A model generated the notes under the pieces. It was not told the DNA's origin. It was given only the letters and a program-made list of their open reading frames with translations, and did not search any database. DNA of 53,827 nucleotides, taken from Parasutterella muris. GTDB taxonomy: Bacteria; Pseudomonadota; Gammaproteobacteria; Burkholderiales; Burkholderiaceae_F. Both the position numbers and the translations under genes were made by a program. Within the stretch, counting starts at the first letter, position 1, and each line of letters starts with the position of its first letter. The stretch is taken from contig NZ_WSRP01000018.1 in the NCBI RefSeq assembly GCF_009767915.1, positions 1-53,827 on the forward strand, in the 5' to 3' direction. Below, one piece after another: positions 35,584 through 44,424 of the stretch.

Positions 35584-36182
35584 TTGTGATGCTCCTCGAC
35601 TTTAAGGAAACGGTACCAGGCCCAAAGCGAGAGCGGAATACCGAGAATCGGCAGAATGAAAAGCATGGAGATTTTCATGACGCCGACCGTGACGAATGTC
35701 AGTACAAGGCCGAGGATCCAGACAGGCGGTGTAATGATATTTTCCCGACAGTTATAGACGAGCTTGAGCGCGGCTCCCGCGACCATTCCGGCAGCGGAAG
35801 CAGCCATGCCGACAAGCGCCTGAGAGACAAGAGGGTTGTCGGAAAACTGCTGATAAAAAACGAAGACGCTCAGCATCAGCGTGCCGGGGACTGAGACCAT
35901 GCCGAGAAAAGAGGCGAGCGCGCCTTTCCAGCCGAAATTGCGGTCACCGATCAGGATGGTCAGAATCATGATGTTCGGCCCGGGAAGTACCTGCGAGACG
36001 GTCAGCAGATCCAGGAACTGCGACTGGGTGAGCCATTTTTTCTGATCCACGAGAAACTGCTGAGCGATTGCAGTTGATCCGCCGAAGGCCTGAAGCGCCA
36101 TCAGCGTGAAAGAGATATAGAGGTCCCAGCAGTTTTTGGGGCGGCAGACGAGACTGTCGGGACTAATGTCGGACGCGGACAT
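35580..36182 (-). CDS. Chromate transporter, first half-size subunit
   Basis: This 200-residue short-chain CHR protein has FGGSTAIAQQFLVDQKKWL and LTVSQVLPGPNIMILTILIG, the typical FGG and PGP motifs. It is the upstream member of the pair, on the minus strand. No ChrB-type regulator lies nearby. The physiological substrate in an anaerobe is uncertain. Confidence 0.88.
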   Translation of the reverse strand: MSASDISPDSLVCRPKNCWDLYISFTLMALQAFGGSTAIAQQFLVDQKKWLTQSQFLDLLTVSQVLPGPNIMILTILIGDRNFGWKGALASFLGMVSVPGTLMLSVFVFYQQFSDNPLVSQALVGMAASAAGMVAGAALKLVYNCRENIITPPVWILGLVLTFVTVGVMKISMLFILPILGIPLSLWAWYRFLKVEEHHK

Positions 36183-36252
36183 ATCAATAGGACTGTTTGG
36201 AAGAGAGCCTATTATTATGGTTCGCGCTAAACACTAAAAAAGAATTTGACGT

Positions 36253-36852
36253 TTAAAAATATGGGAATCCTGCGGCCTGCAGCAGCTGTACAGTTTCCAT
36301 TTGAGGCAGCCCCATGATGCCGGAATAACTTCCGCAGATCTTTTCTACAAACGCGCCGGCTTTGCCCTGTATGCCGTAGGCGCCGGCTTTATCCATCGGT
36401 TCTCCGGTTGCGATGTAGGCAAGAATCTCCGCTTTTGTCAGCGGTCTGAATGTGACGTATGAGCGGGAAAGCGCTTCAAGCTTCATGTCATGCGAGACCG
36501 CGATCGCAACGGCGGTCAGCACTTCATGGGTTTTACCGCTGAACGCGGATAGAAAATCGTACGCCTGCTGCGTGTTTTCCGGCTTACCGTAAATGATGCC
36601 GTCCATGACGACGGTAGTATCGGCAGCGAGCACCGGGTGTACCGGCAGGCCGAGCCGGCTGAGTTCCTTAAAGCCCCATACAGACTTTTCCGAAGCGATT
36701 CTCTGAACGTAGTGATCCGCGCTTTCGTGTTCCAGCACATTTTCATCCACCGAGTCCGGCTGATCGCTCAGAAGCGTTTCAAAGCGATAGCCCCAGCGGG
36801 TGAGCAGCTCCTTTCTGCGGGGAGACTTGGACGCTAAATAGAAGTACGTCAC
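36253..36852 (-). CDS. maf: Maf-family nucleoside triphosphate pyrophosphatase
   Basis: A house-cleaning enzyme of 199 residues that hydrolyses non-canonical or excess nucleoside triphosphates. LASKSPRRKELL at the N-terminus and VLAADTTVVMDG in the middle are the family motifs; overall it fits the dTTP/UTP (YhdE) branch, which is a family-level guess. The start is GTG. It lies 5 bases after rlmH, a standard neighbour. Confidence 0.9.
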   Translation of the reverse strand: MTYFYLASKSPRRKELLTRWGYRFETLLSDQPDSVDENVLEHESADHYVQRIASEKSVWGFKELSRLGLPVHPVLAADTTVVMDGIIYGKPENTQQAYDFLSAFSGKTHEVLTAVAIAVSHDMKLEALSRSYVTFRPLTKAEILAYIATGEPMDKAGAYGIQGKAGAFVEKICGSYSGIMGLPQMETVQLLQAAGFPYF

Positions 36853-36857
36853 GATCG

Positions 36858-37325
36858 TTAAGCTCGATGATAGGGATGGTTATGCAGAAGCGACCAGCTG
36901 CGGTAGAGCTGCTCGAGCAGCAGAACCCGCGCCATGGCGTGCGGAAGCGTGAGAGAAGAAAGCCGCAGCATGTATGAGCACTCGGCTTTCAGATTTGGAT
37001 CGATCCCGTCAGCGCCTCCGATAATGAAAGCGATAGGGCGTCCCTGATCTCCCCATTTATTAACTTGCTGCGCAAGTTTCTGACTGGTCAGGTCGTGACC
37101 TCGCTCGTCCATGATTACGATAATCGCGTCACGCGGAATCGACGCGCGGATTCTCTCGGCTTCGGCTTCCATTACCTTAGGAATGGATTTGGTGTTTCGG
37201 TCTTCCGCCTTTACGGTTTTCAATTCAACCTTCCAGTCCGAGGGGAAGCGATGTAGATAGTCTTCGGAGGCCTCGGAAGCCCAGGCGGGCATTTTCAGGC
37301 CGACGGCGATAACGGTGATTTTCAT
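36858..37325 (-). CDS. rlmH: 23S rRNA (pseudouridine1915-N3)-methyltransferase RlmH
   Basis: This 155-residue SPOUT-fold methyltransferase acts on the 70S ribosome. Conserved MDERGHDLTSQKLA, FIIGGADGID and the C-terminal YRSWSLLHNHPYHRA, with the final trefoil knot, are all present. It lies between rsfS and maf as in many proteobacteria. Confidence 0.95.
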   Translation of the reverse strand: MKITVIAVGLKMPAWASEASEDYLHRFPSDWKVELKTVKAEDRNTKSIPKVMEAEAERIRASIPRDAIIVIMDERGHDLTSQKLAQQVNKWGDQGRPIAFIIGGADGIDPNLKAECSYMLRLSSLTLPHAMARVLLLEQLYRSWSLLHNHPYHRA

Positions 37326-37348
37326 GGTTGGACGCGATTCGGACGAAA

Positions 37349-37714
37349 TTAAGCCTGAGCGCTTTCTTCTTCGAGGAGCTTCATGCGAACGGGATTGCCG
37401 CCCCAGAGTTCCTCCAGGTTGTAATAAGCGCGCAGCGTCGGCTGCATGATGTGAACGATGGCGCTTCCGCAGTCAACAAGCACCCATTCTCCGGTTTCAA
37501 GACCTTCGATGCCGACTGCTTCGCCGCCGTTCTCCTTCACTTCCATGAACACATGATGGCCGAGGGCGCGGGTCTGACGGTTCGAGTTGGCCGTAGCGAC
37601 AATAACACGGTCAAAGAGAGCTGTCTGCTTGGAGGTGTTGAAGACCTTGATGTCCTGAGCTTTAACGTCCTCTAAAGCGTTGACAATGACTCTCTGAAGT
37701 TTGCGAATATCCAT
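37349..37714 (-). CDS. rsfS: Ribosomal silencing factor RsfS
   Basis: RsfS binds ribosomal protein L14 (uL14) and blocks subunit joining during starvation. The domain KLQRVIVNALEDVKAQDIKV, SKQTALFDRVIVATANSNRQ and WVLVDCGSAIVHIM is complete. The ATG at 37714 gives a normal 121-residue protein; the open frame continues 43 codons upstream without conservation. It heads the rsfS-rlmH-maf unit; nadD, its usual leader, is displaced. Confidence 0.93.
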   Translation of the reverse strand: MDIRKLQRVIVNALEDVKAQDIKVFNTSKQTALFDRVIVATANSNRQTRALGHHVFMEVKENGGEAVGIEGLETGEWVLVDCGSAIVHIMQPTLRAYYNLEELWGGNPVRMKLLEEESAQA

Positions 37715-37929
37715 ATATAAGTAGCCTTTTCTATTGACGAGGTTTCGTGTTTGTCGGGCAGAAACTGCTCGTCTTATTAATTCTGAACATAAACGAGATA
37801 TTCTAAACATAGGCGGTCGAACGAAACGCCGGAATTGAAACAAAAACTAAAATTCTCTGAATAATCAGACAAGTACCCGGAAATTCGCATTGATATAATT
37901 TTCAGCCTAAACACCATAACGCTCAGACC

Positions 37930-39054
37930 ATGTTTTTACTTTTTCCTTCGCTTTTTCTGGCGATTTATTCTATATGCAGCGGCGTTCTGCCTCTGAAAGT
38001 CTCTTGGCTGTGGAAGGCTGTGCTTTCGCTCATCATTTTGGCGATCGCTCTGAAATATCAGGCCTACTCCATCGGAGGAGGAACGTTTTTTGAGCCCTTT
38101 GTTAAGGGTAAGGCGCTGCTTATTTATGAAGCGCTTTACGGCGCCTTAGTTGTTTTGACGGCTCTTCTTTTCTTTAAAGACGTTTGCTCTCTTGCACTGT
38201 GGCTCTTGAAAAAGTGGGGTGTTTCGGTCGGTTTCAGCTTTAACAACAACACGATGCTTGCTGTGCTGATGGCCGTATCGGCAGCTGCGGGCTTTTGGGG
38301 TATGTGGGAAGCGATTCGCGTTCCCGATGTAAGAGCAGTCACACTTAAAGTTAAAGGGCTGCCGGATGCCTGGAAGGGTACAAAGATCGTTCAGCTGAGC
38401 GATCTGCACATCGGACCCGTGCAGGGTGCTGAGTGGCTGAGCGAAGTGGTGAAGAAAACCAACGCACTTCACCCAGACATGGTACTGATTACCGGAGACT
38501 TTATCGACGGAAGCGTGCCGAAAACTCTTTTTAAGCTCGAGCCTTTAAAGGAGCTGAAAACCAAGTACGGTGTTTACGCGATCCCGGGCAACCATGAATA
38601 CTATTCCGGTTACGCCAACTGGATGAAAGCACTGTCTCAGCTGGGGCTGAATATGCTTCAGAATCAGAGTGCGGTTTTGAAGAAAAACGAGGCGGCTCTG
38701 ATTGTGGGAGGAACGACAGACCTGGGTGCCTCCCGATTCGGATTAGAGGGGCCTGATTTGAAAAAGACGTTTGCCGGCACACCCGAGAATGCGACTAGAA
38801 TTTTGCTGACGCATCAGCCGAAAACGACCAGCGGCAGCAGCGAGCGCGTGGACTTGCAGCTTTCGGGACATACGCACGGCGGGCATATTTTCTTCATGTA
38901 TCCGATCCTTGCCTACTTTAATGACGGTATGGTTTCCGGCGCATACCAAAGATCCGATAAATTGGTTTACGTCAATCGCGGAACCGGCTTATGGAACGGC
39001 TTTTCGATTCGTATCGGTGTTCCCTCGGAAATCACCGACATAACTTTGGAGTAG
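37930..39054 (+). CDS. Membrane-anchored metallophosphoesterase (YkuE/YaeI-like)
   Basis: A 374-residue protein with about four N-terminal hydrophobic helices (first 125 residues), then a calcineurin-like domain. Metal motifs are VQLSDLHIG (D158, H160), ITGDFIDG (D190), PGNHEYY (N221, H222) and LSGHTHGGH. Relatives hydrolyse UDP-diacylglucosamine or other phosphoesters at the membrane, but the substrate here is unknown. It lies on the plus strand between rsfS and nadD, breaking the usual operon. Confidence 0.88.
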   Translation: MFLLFPSLFLAIYSICSGVLPLKVSWLWKAVLSLIILAIALKYQAYSIGGGTFFEPFVKGKALLIYEALYGALVVLTALLFFKDVCSLALWLLKKWGVSVGFSFNNNTMLAVLMAVSAAAGFWGMWEAIRVPDVRAVTLKVKGLPDAWKGTKIVQLSDLHIGPVQGAEWLSEVVKKTNALHPDMVLITGDFIDGSVPKTLFKLEPLKELKTKYGVYAIPGNHEYYSGYANWMKALSQLGLNMLQNQSAVLKKNEAALIVGGTTDLGASRFGLEGPDLKKTFAGTPENATRILLTHQPKTTSGSSERVDLQLSGHTHGGHIFFMYPILAYFNDGMVSGAYQRSDKLVYVNRGTGLWNGFSIRIGVPSEITDITLE

Positions 39055-39099
39055 TTCAGTCAAATAGAACGAAGAACAGACCCGCGTCAAGCGGGGCTC

Positions 39100-39738
39100 T
39101 TAGTTTTCGGCGCGGTAAAGGCCGTGTTCAAGAATGTATTGGTGAATTTGAGCGCTGAGCCCGGGAATCGGCCGATCGCGGGTCATTCCATTTGCGAGGG
39201 CTCTGCGGATTTGAGTGGAAGAGTAGGCGGCCGGTTCAAATTTTGCGACGCAGATTGAACCGGACGGCTCTTCGGAGCAGGCCGCGTCACTTGGCGGAAC
39301 AATGGGAAATTTATCTCCGTAGGGATTCTCGCCCAAGCTGCCGTCCCGGGTGACAACAAATAAATTGGCCAGCAAAGGAAACTTTTGCCAGAGAATCCAC
39401 GTCGTGAGGTTTTTCCACTGATCGCTGCCCATGACAAAAAAGATAGGAGTTTGCTCTCCGTATTCCCGTCTGAATGAGTAGAGCGTGTCAATGCTGTAGG
39501 AAGGGCCGCCTCGGGTCAGCTCTCTTGTGTCGGCGACCAGCTGATCTCTATAAGGTTCAAGCGCGGTCTCAAGCATGCGGAGTCGGTCTTCTTCGCCTGC
39601 TCTGGCGTTTTTTTGCCAGGGACGCGTCGGAACATAGAAGAGTTTGTCGAGCGAGAGCTCACGCACGGCATCGAGTCCCATTTCAACATGGGACTCATGA
39701 ATCGGATCAAAGGTACCGCCGAAAATTCCGATGCGCAA
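39100..39738 (-). CDS. nadD: Nicotinate-nucleotide adenylyltransferase NadD
   Basis: NadD joins ATP and nicotinate mononucleotide in NAD synthesis. The 212-residue protein begins with IGIFGGTFDPIHESHVEMG, the nucleotidyltransferase signature, although the usual HxGH reads HESH (Gly to Ser), and the C-terminal SSTQIRRAL motif is present. The start is TTG with AAGGA 9 bases upstream. Its start lies 2 bases after the end of an unknown exported protein gene. Confidence 0.92.
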   Translation of the reverse strand: MRIGIFGGTFDPIHESHVEMGLDAVRELSLDKLFYVPTRPWQKNARAGEEDRLRMLETALEPYRDQLVADTRELTRGGPSYSIDTLYSFRREYGEQTPIFFVMGSDQWKNLTTWILWQKFPLLANLFVVTRDGSLGENPYGDKFPIVPPSDAACSEEPSGSICVAKFEPAAYSSTQIRRALANGMTRDRPIPGLSAQIHQYILEHGLYRAEN

Positions 39739-39740
39739 AG

Positions 39741-40466
39741 CTATTTATCCTTGAATTCAATTTCAACAGAGAACAGCTTAAGGATTTTCTGTTTGTCGTT
39801 GAGCTCGGCGCCTAAAAAACCGTAACGAAGATTAAAACGATCCTGAGCTTTGTTCGCAAACCAGAACTTCCAGGGAGAGTCTTCCTCAGAGGCGCTCATC
39901 TGAGGAAGATTTTCTTTCTTCATTGCTGCCGCTGAAAGCGTGGTCCCGATCCGCAGGGGGCCGAAAGAGACATCCTGAAAGTTTTCCGCAAGAGCCGGAC
40001 AAAGCTCACCGTCTTCTGTTACTGCTTCAGCTCGGGCTTCGGAAATCTGTCCGCGGGGGCCGACAATCAGCCAGATATTCTGTCCGATATAAACCGGTTC
40101 CTGTTCTTCGTCCGCCTTCTTTCTGCGCTTTGGTTTCGGAGCGTACGGATCGCTCTGAAGAGGAGCCGAGTAGCAGAGATAGTCCGTTCTATCGGGCAGG
40201 TGGTGCAGTTCTCCGCCGAACACTTTGGTGACAACTGAGAGCGGCGTTTGATCGAGAATGACCGGGAAATCGCCGAAGTTAATGACCGCTGCGGGATTTT
40301 CTTCGAGCGTAAATGTAGGAGAGTTAAGGCCCTCCGGGTAATTGAAGGGCCTCGGCGTGTTGTCCTGCGGATAAGGGGCGGGCAGAGGCGATGTGGTCTG
40401 CGCGAAGCAGGCCGCAGCCGAGCCCGCGATCAATGAAGCAGCAAGGGCAAACGTTGCAAATTTCAT
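39741..40466 (-). CDS. Exported protein of unknown function
   Basis: A 241-residue protein with a Sec signal peptide (KFATFALAASLIAGSAAACFAQ, cleavage probably after FAQ). The mature part is Pro-rich at its start and has a basic stretch (KPKRRKKADEEQEP) in the middle. I recognise no domain; it looks like a periplasmic protein of a lineage-restricted family. It lies between purD and nadD, 5 and 2 bases from each, so the three are co-transcribed. Confidence 0.8.
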   Translation of the reverse strand: MKFATFALAASLIAGSAAACFAQTTSPLPAPYPQDNTPRPFNYPEGLNSPTFTLEENPAAVINFGDFPVILDQTPLSVVTKVFGGELHHLPDRTDYLCYSAPLQSDPYAPKPKRRKKADEEQEPVYIGQNIWLIVGPRGQISEARAEAVTEDGELCPALAENFQDVSFGPLRIGTTLSAAAMKKENLPQMSASEEDSPWKFWFANKAQDRFNLRYGFLGAELNDKQKILKLFSVEIEFKDK

Positions 40467-40471
40467 AAAGA

Positions 40472-41749
40472 TTAGAGCGCTCTGTATCCGATGTCTTTGC
40501 GGTACTGCATTCCGTCGAAACGGATCTTTTCCGCGGCGCTGTAGGCTTTGTCCTTAGCGCTGCGAAGCGTATCGCCGAGACCGACGACGCAGAGTACGCG
40601 GCCGCCGCTTGTCAGCAGGTTGCCGTTTTCATCGAGTTTTGTGCCCGCATGGAACGTCATGCTGTCCTCGGTCGGCGCTTCGATGCCTGTGATGACATCG
40701 CCCTTGCGCGGAGATACCGGATAGCCGTGAGAGGCAAGTACGACTCCGAGCGCGCTGCGCGGATCCCACTCGGCAATGACTTTGTCGAGCGTGCCGTTAA
40801 TGCCGGCTTCAACAAGCGCCGGGAAATCGCTCTTTAAGCGCGACATGATCGGCTGTGTTTCAGGATCACCGAAACGGCAGTTGAATTCAAGCGTTTTGAC
40901 TGTCGGTTTACCGTCAGAATCGCGGTCAATCATGAGGCCGGCGTAAAGGAAGCCAGTAAAGACGATGCCGTCTTCCTTCATACCTCGGACGGTCGGAAGA
41001 ATGATCTGATCCATCACGAGTTGGTAGACTTCGTCGGTTACGACCGGTGCGGGAGAGTAGGCGCCCATGCCGCCGGTATTGGGGCCTTCGTCGGCGTCAA
41101 GCAGGCGTTTGTGGTCTTGGCTTGTCGCCATCGGAAGCACGTGCTCTCCGTCCACCATCACGATAAAGCTCGCTTCCTCGCCGGTGAGGTATTCCTCGAT
41201 AACGATGCGGGCGCCGGCAGAACCGAGTTTGTTGTCCTGAAGCATGAAATCAACAGCTTCATGGGCATCCTCCTCAGTCATTGCGACAACGACGCCTTTT
41301 CCGGCGGCAAGGCCGTCGGCTTTAATGACGATCGGAGCGCCTTTTGCACGCACATACGCATGTGCGGCTTCCGCGTCTGTGAAGGTTTCATAATCAGCCG
41401 TCGGAATCCCGTGGCGTTTCATGAAAGCTTTGGCAAAATCCTTGGAGGATTCGAGCTGAGCGGCTTCTTTTGTCGGTCCGAAGATCGGCAGGTTTTTCTC
41501 TCTGAAGAGATTGACAACGCCTTTAGCCAAAGGAGCTTCCGGCCCGACGAGGGTGAAAGCGATGTCGTTGGAAGCGGCGAATTCTGCCAATTCATTCAAG
41601 TCGGTGACCGCGAGGTTTTGGAGTTTTTTCGTCCGCGCGGTGCCGGCGTTGCCGGGCGCTACATAGACCGTCTCTACACGAGGCGATTGGGCAAGCCGCC
41701 ATGCGAGTGCATGTTCACGGCCGCCGCTGCCAATTACCAATAGCTTCAT
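40472..41749 (-). CDS. purD: Phosphoribosylamine-glycine ligase (GAR synthetase)
   Basis: PurD catalyses the second step of purine synthesis, ATP-dependent joining of phosphoribosylamine and glycine. The 425-residue ATP-grasp enzyme starts KLLVIGSGGREHALAWRLAQ and shows PIVIKADGLAAGKGVVVA, EASFIVMVDGEHVLP and LEFNCRFGDPETQPIM. Intact and of normal size; downstream of yebC in the same direction. Confidence 0.96.
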   Translation of the reverse strand: MKLLVIGSGGREHALAWRLAQSPRVETVYVAPGNAGTARTKKLQNLAVTDLNELAEFAASNDIAFTLVGPEAPLAKGVVNLFREKNLPIFGPTKEAAQLESSKDFAKAFMKRHGIPTADYETFTDAEAAHAYVRAKGAPIVIKADGLAAGKGVVVAMTEEDAHEAVDFMLQDNKLGSAGARIVIEEYLTGEEASFIVMVDGEHVLPMATSQDHKRLLDADEGPNTGGMGAYSPAPVVTDEVYQLVMDQIILPTVRGMKEDGIVFTGFLYAGLMIDRDSDGKPTVKTLEFNCRFGDPETQPIMSRLKSDFPALVEAGINGTLDKVIAEWDPRSALGVVLASHGYPVSPRKGDVITGIEAPTEDSMTFHAGTKLDENGNLLTSGGRVLCVVGLGDTLRSAKDKAYSAAEKIRFDGMQYRKDIGYRAL

Positions 41750-41784
41750 AAGGGATTCTCTCGGTTGATTATTGAGGGATTTAT

Positions 41785-42507
41785 TTATTCGATGACGGCG
41801 GTGGTGTACACCTGCTGAACGTCGTCCAGATCTTCAAGCGCGTCAAGCAGGCGCTGCATGCGTTCGCCTTCGTCGCCAGTAAGGACGGTTTCAGTGTCGC
41901 TGCGCCACGTGACTTCAGCTACTTCGGGTGTCCAGCCTTTATCTGCAAACGCTTTGTTCAGCGCTTCAAAAGCGGAAGGATCGCAGATGACTTCGATAGA
42001 GCCTTCATCTTCTTTGATTACGTCATCAGCTCCGGCGTCCAGAGCGACTTCCATGACTTCGTCTTCGTTCAGACCAGGCGCAAAAAGGAAGTAGCCGCAG
42101 TGCTTGAACATGAAAGAGACGCTGCCGTCTGTACCGAGATTGCCGCCGTTTTTGGAAAGGATATGGCGAACATCGGCAACGGTACGTGTACGGTTGTCGG
42201 TTGTGCAGTCAATGATGAGCGCAGCGCCGCCGACTCCGTATCCTTCGTAGCGAATTTCTTCGTAATTGGCGCCTTCGAGCTGGCCAGTACCCTTAAGGAT
42301 GGCATTTTTAACGGTATCCTTCGGAACGTTGGCTCCGCGTGCCTTCAAAAGAGCAAGTCTGAGACGCGGATTCATGTCCGGGTCTCCGCCGCCCAAACGA
42401 GCGGCAACAATGATTTCACGAATTAATTTGGTCCAGATATTGGAACGTTTTGCATCCTGACGGCCTTTTCTATGCTGAATATTGGCCCACTTGGAATGTC
42501 CTGACAT
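41785..42507 (-). CDS. YebC/PmpR family protein
   Basis: A 240-residue member of the YebC family, described as transcription regulators and, more recently, as translation factors relieving ribosome stalling. [20 protein letters not shown] at the N-terminus and [19 protein letters not shown] are diagnostic. The ATG at 42507 fits the family start; 15 codons upstream remain open. Upstream lies a 600-base stretch with no intact gene. Confidence 0.93.
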   Translation of the reverse strand: MSGHSKWANIQHRKGRQDAKRSNIWTKLIREIIVAARLGGGDPDMNPRLRLALLKARGANVPKDTVKNAILKGTGQLEGANYEEIRYEGYGVGGAALIIDCTTDNRTRTVADVRHILSKNGGNLGTDGSVSFMFKHCGYFLFAPGLNEDEVMEVALDAGADDVIKEDEGSIEVICDPSAFEALNKAFADKGWTPEVAEVTWRSDTETVLTGDEGERMQRLLDALEDLDDVQQVYTTAVIE

Positions 42508-42631
42508 TGTTGAGTCCTTAAAGCTATAAAAGACAATCCTCCATTTTAGCAAATGGAGCCCTTATTCCTGTGTTTTTGCCGCTCGGGTCAGGCTCGAAAC
42601 ATCAGAAATTGAGTAACAAGCCGCGATGCAG

Positions 42632-42647
42632 CTCTCCTTTTGGAGAG
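42632..42647. repeat. Short hairpin in the yebC-larA gap
   Basis: CTCTCC-TTTT-GGAGAG is a perfect 6-bp stem on either strand. Between yebC and larA (42508-43108) I found no intact gene or RNA; this hairpin, the regulator-like remnant and a possible promoter-proximal site before larA are the only structures seen. Confidence 0.4.
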
Positions 42648-42784
42648 AATTCATCTAACGAGCCCGCTAAAACCTGGTAGAGCCATTCATTGCGACCGGC
42701 ATATCCCCGGCCTGCCTAAAGCACCGGTTTAGTCGGCGCCTCTTAGCCTGTTGTCTCTTCCAAGCGGGTTTGAATTTGCGCCGT

Positions 42785-42997
42785 ACAGTTACGTCATCTG
42801 GTTAAGCAGCGATTTTTCGGCCGGATACTGAATGTTTGTGTACTGAAGTCTGTCCCGATTAAAGGCTATATCTATCGTCCGATGTCCTTTTAATCGATAC
42901 TCTGCGGGCCGGTTTGTCGAATGAAGCTATCGGCCGAAAGTGTCTGCGAAGACGTGCAGGAAAAGATGTGAGTTTTGCGACGCCCAAGATGGTTTAG
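42785..42997 (+). pseudogene. Possible remnant of a response regulator
   Basis: Three plus-strand frames hold consecutive response-regulator-like pieces: YVIWLSSDFSAG (stop follows), VPIKGYIYRPMSF (stop follows), then LLIDTLRAGLSNEAIGRK (stop at 42995). The first two resemble the beta4-beta5 end of a receiver domain (GYIYRP around the conserved Lys/Arg-Pro turn); the third resembles receiver helix 5 or a LuxR-type helix (GLSNEAI). Joining them takes at least two frameshifts. It could be chance, but the pieces are in correct order and spacing. Confidence 0.3.
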
Positions 42998-43055
42998 CTA
43001 ATTTCAATGATCATATAGGAATTAACCCTGACTAATAATGCAAAATCCTGTTACT

Positions 43056-43071
43056 AGTGTCATGATTCACA
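43056..43071 (+). promoter_or_regulatory. CRP/FNR-like site before larA
   Basis: AGTGT-CATGAT-TCACA matches the CRP-type consensus TGTGA-N6-TCACA at 8 of 10 positions (the right half is perfect). It lies 37 bases before the larA ATG. A motif guess only; no operator has been shown. Confidence 0.25.
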
Positions 43072-43108
43072 TTCGGTTACGTTTACTTAGCCGTGTCAGG
43101 AGAAATCA

Positions 43109-44380
43109 ATGAAGAAATATGAATTTGCCTACGGAAAAGGCAAGAAAGAGATCGAGCTTGACGAGTCTCTCGTTCTCAAAGAAGTTAGAACTAATGATTT
43201 TGAGACCATTAAGGACATCCCTTATGAAGTACTCGAAGCGATCTACCATCCGATTGGATGTGCCCCGATCAATGAAATCGTTAAACCGGGACAGAAGATA
43301 GCCTTTATCTGTAACGATCCGACTCGAGTAGCAAATTCCTATGACTTTATGCCTGTGCTGGTCAACGAGATGAATAAGCTCGGCGTGAAAGACGAAGACA
43401 TGCACATTGTTTTCGCACTGGGTACGCATCGTGAGATGACGCATGAGGAAATGGTTCAGGCCGTCGGAGAAAACGTCGCCTCGCGCCTCAGAATGTATAA
43501 CAGCGTCAGCACCAATCAGGAGGACTTTAAATATTTCGGTACAACCTCTCGCGGTACGCCCGTGTGGATTAATCGCCATCTCTGTGATGTTGACCATGTC
43601 ATTCTGACCGGTACTATTGTTCACCATTACTTCAGCGGATACGGCGGCGGAAGAAAGGCGATTCTTCCGGGCTGTGCTGCAATGGAAACAGTTCGCGTCA
43701 ACCACAGTTTCATGCTTGATCCGCACGCCGGTCTTGGCAAGACCGAAGGCAATCCCTGCTACGAGGATCAGATGGAAGGTGTTGCTCTATTTGCAAAAGG
43801 ACGCTCTCTCTTTCTTTTCAATGCAGTACTTAACGCCAAACATCAGTTCCTCAAGATGTTTGCAGGTGATTATGTGAAAGCGCATCAAGTTGCCTGTAAA
43901 TTCGTGGATGAGGTTTACGGCAGTGTCATTCCGAAAGAAGCCGATCTAGTGATCGCTTCCTGCGGCGGCTGGCCGAAAGACATTAATGTTTATCAAATGC
44001 AGAAGACGATGGATAATGCGGCCTGCGCGGTGAGAAAGGGTGGCGCTGTGATTATGGTGGCCGAATGTGTCGAAGGCAGCGGGTCGGCTGTTCTTGAACA
44101 GGCCTGCCGCAGACTCGGTTCTCCTCAGGCGATTCGCGCCGAGCTTGAAAAGGATTTCCGTATTGGCGCAAATAAGGCTTATGCCGTGACGCGCCTGATG
44201 GAAAAAGCGAAGTACTACCTCGTGACCAAGCTTGACCGCGATATGGCCCGCGATATGCTTTTCTCCGGTGCTTTTGACACGATCGAAGAAGCGCTTGCCG
44301 CCGCAGAAAGCGAAATCGGCAAAGTTGAAAGCATGATTCTGATGCCGGAGGGTTCTCTCACTGTTCCGCGCGTGGAATAA
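43109..44380 (+). CDS. larA: LarA-family nickel-dependent hydroxyacid racemase
   Basis: A 423-residue racemase using the nickel-pincer nucleotide (NPN) cofactor. Against L. plantarum LarA the catalytic set is present at near-identical spacing: D70/R73 in NDPTR, H107 in ALGTHREM, H173 and cofactor-anchoring K183 in HHYFSGYGGGRKAILPG (10 apart), H199 16 residues later, and Y295/K299 in YQMQK. The Trp358 region of lactate racemase reads GANKAYA, with no Trp. LarA homologues include lactate, malate, phenyllactate and other 2-hydroxyacid racemases, so the substrate is open. AGGAGA precedes the ATG. Convergent with larE; the cofactor genes lie on the opposite strand. Confidence 0.9.
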   Translation: MKKYEFAYGKGKKEIELDESLVLKEVRTNDFETIKDIPYEVLEAIYHPIGCAPINEIVKPGQKIAFICNDPTRVANSYDFMPVLVNEMNKLGVKDEDMHIVFALGTHREMTHEEMVQAVGENVASRLRMYNSVSTNQEDFKYFGTTSRGTPVWINRHLCDVDHVILTGTIVHHYFSGYGGGRKAILPGCAAMETVRVNHSFMLDPHAGLGKTEGNPCYEDQMEGVALFAKGRSLFLFNAVLNAKHQFLKMFAGDYVKAHQVACKFVDEVYGSVIPKEADLVIASCGGWPKDINVYQMQKTMDNAACAVRKGGAVIMVAECVEGSGSAVLEQACRRLGSPQAIRAELEKDFRIGANKAYAVTRLMEKAKYYLVTKLDRDMARDMLFSGAFDTIEEALAAAESEIGKVESMILMPEGSLTVPRVE

Positions 44381-44401
44381 CAGGCTGAAAGCTGAATAAA
44401 C

Positions 44402-44423
44402 AAGGGCGCCCGCGGCGCCCTTT
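44402..44423. terminator. Bidirectional terminator between larA and larE
   Basis: AAGGGCGCC-CGC-GGCGCCCTT is a perfect 9-bp stem with A/T flanks. It lies just beyond both stop codons. Confidence 0.8.
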
Positions 44424-44424
44424 A

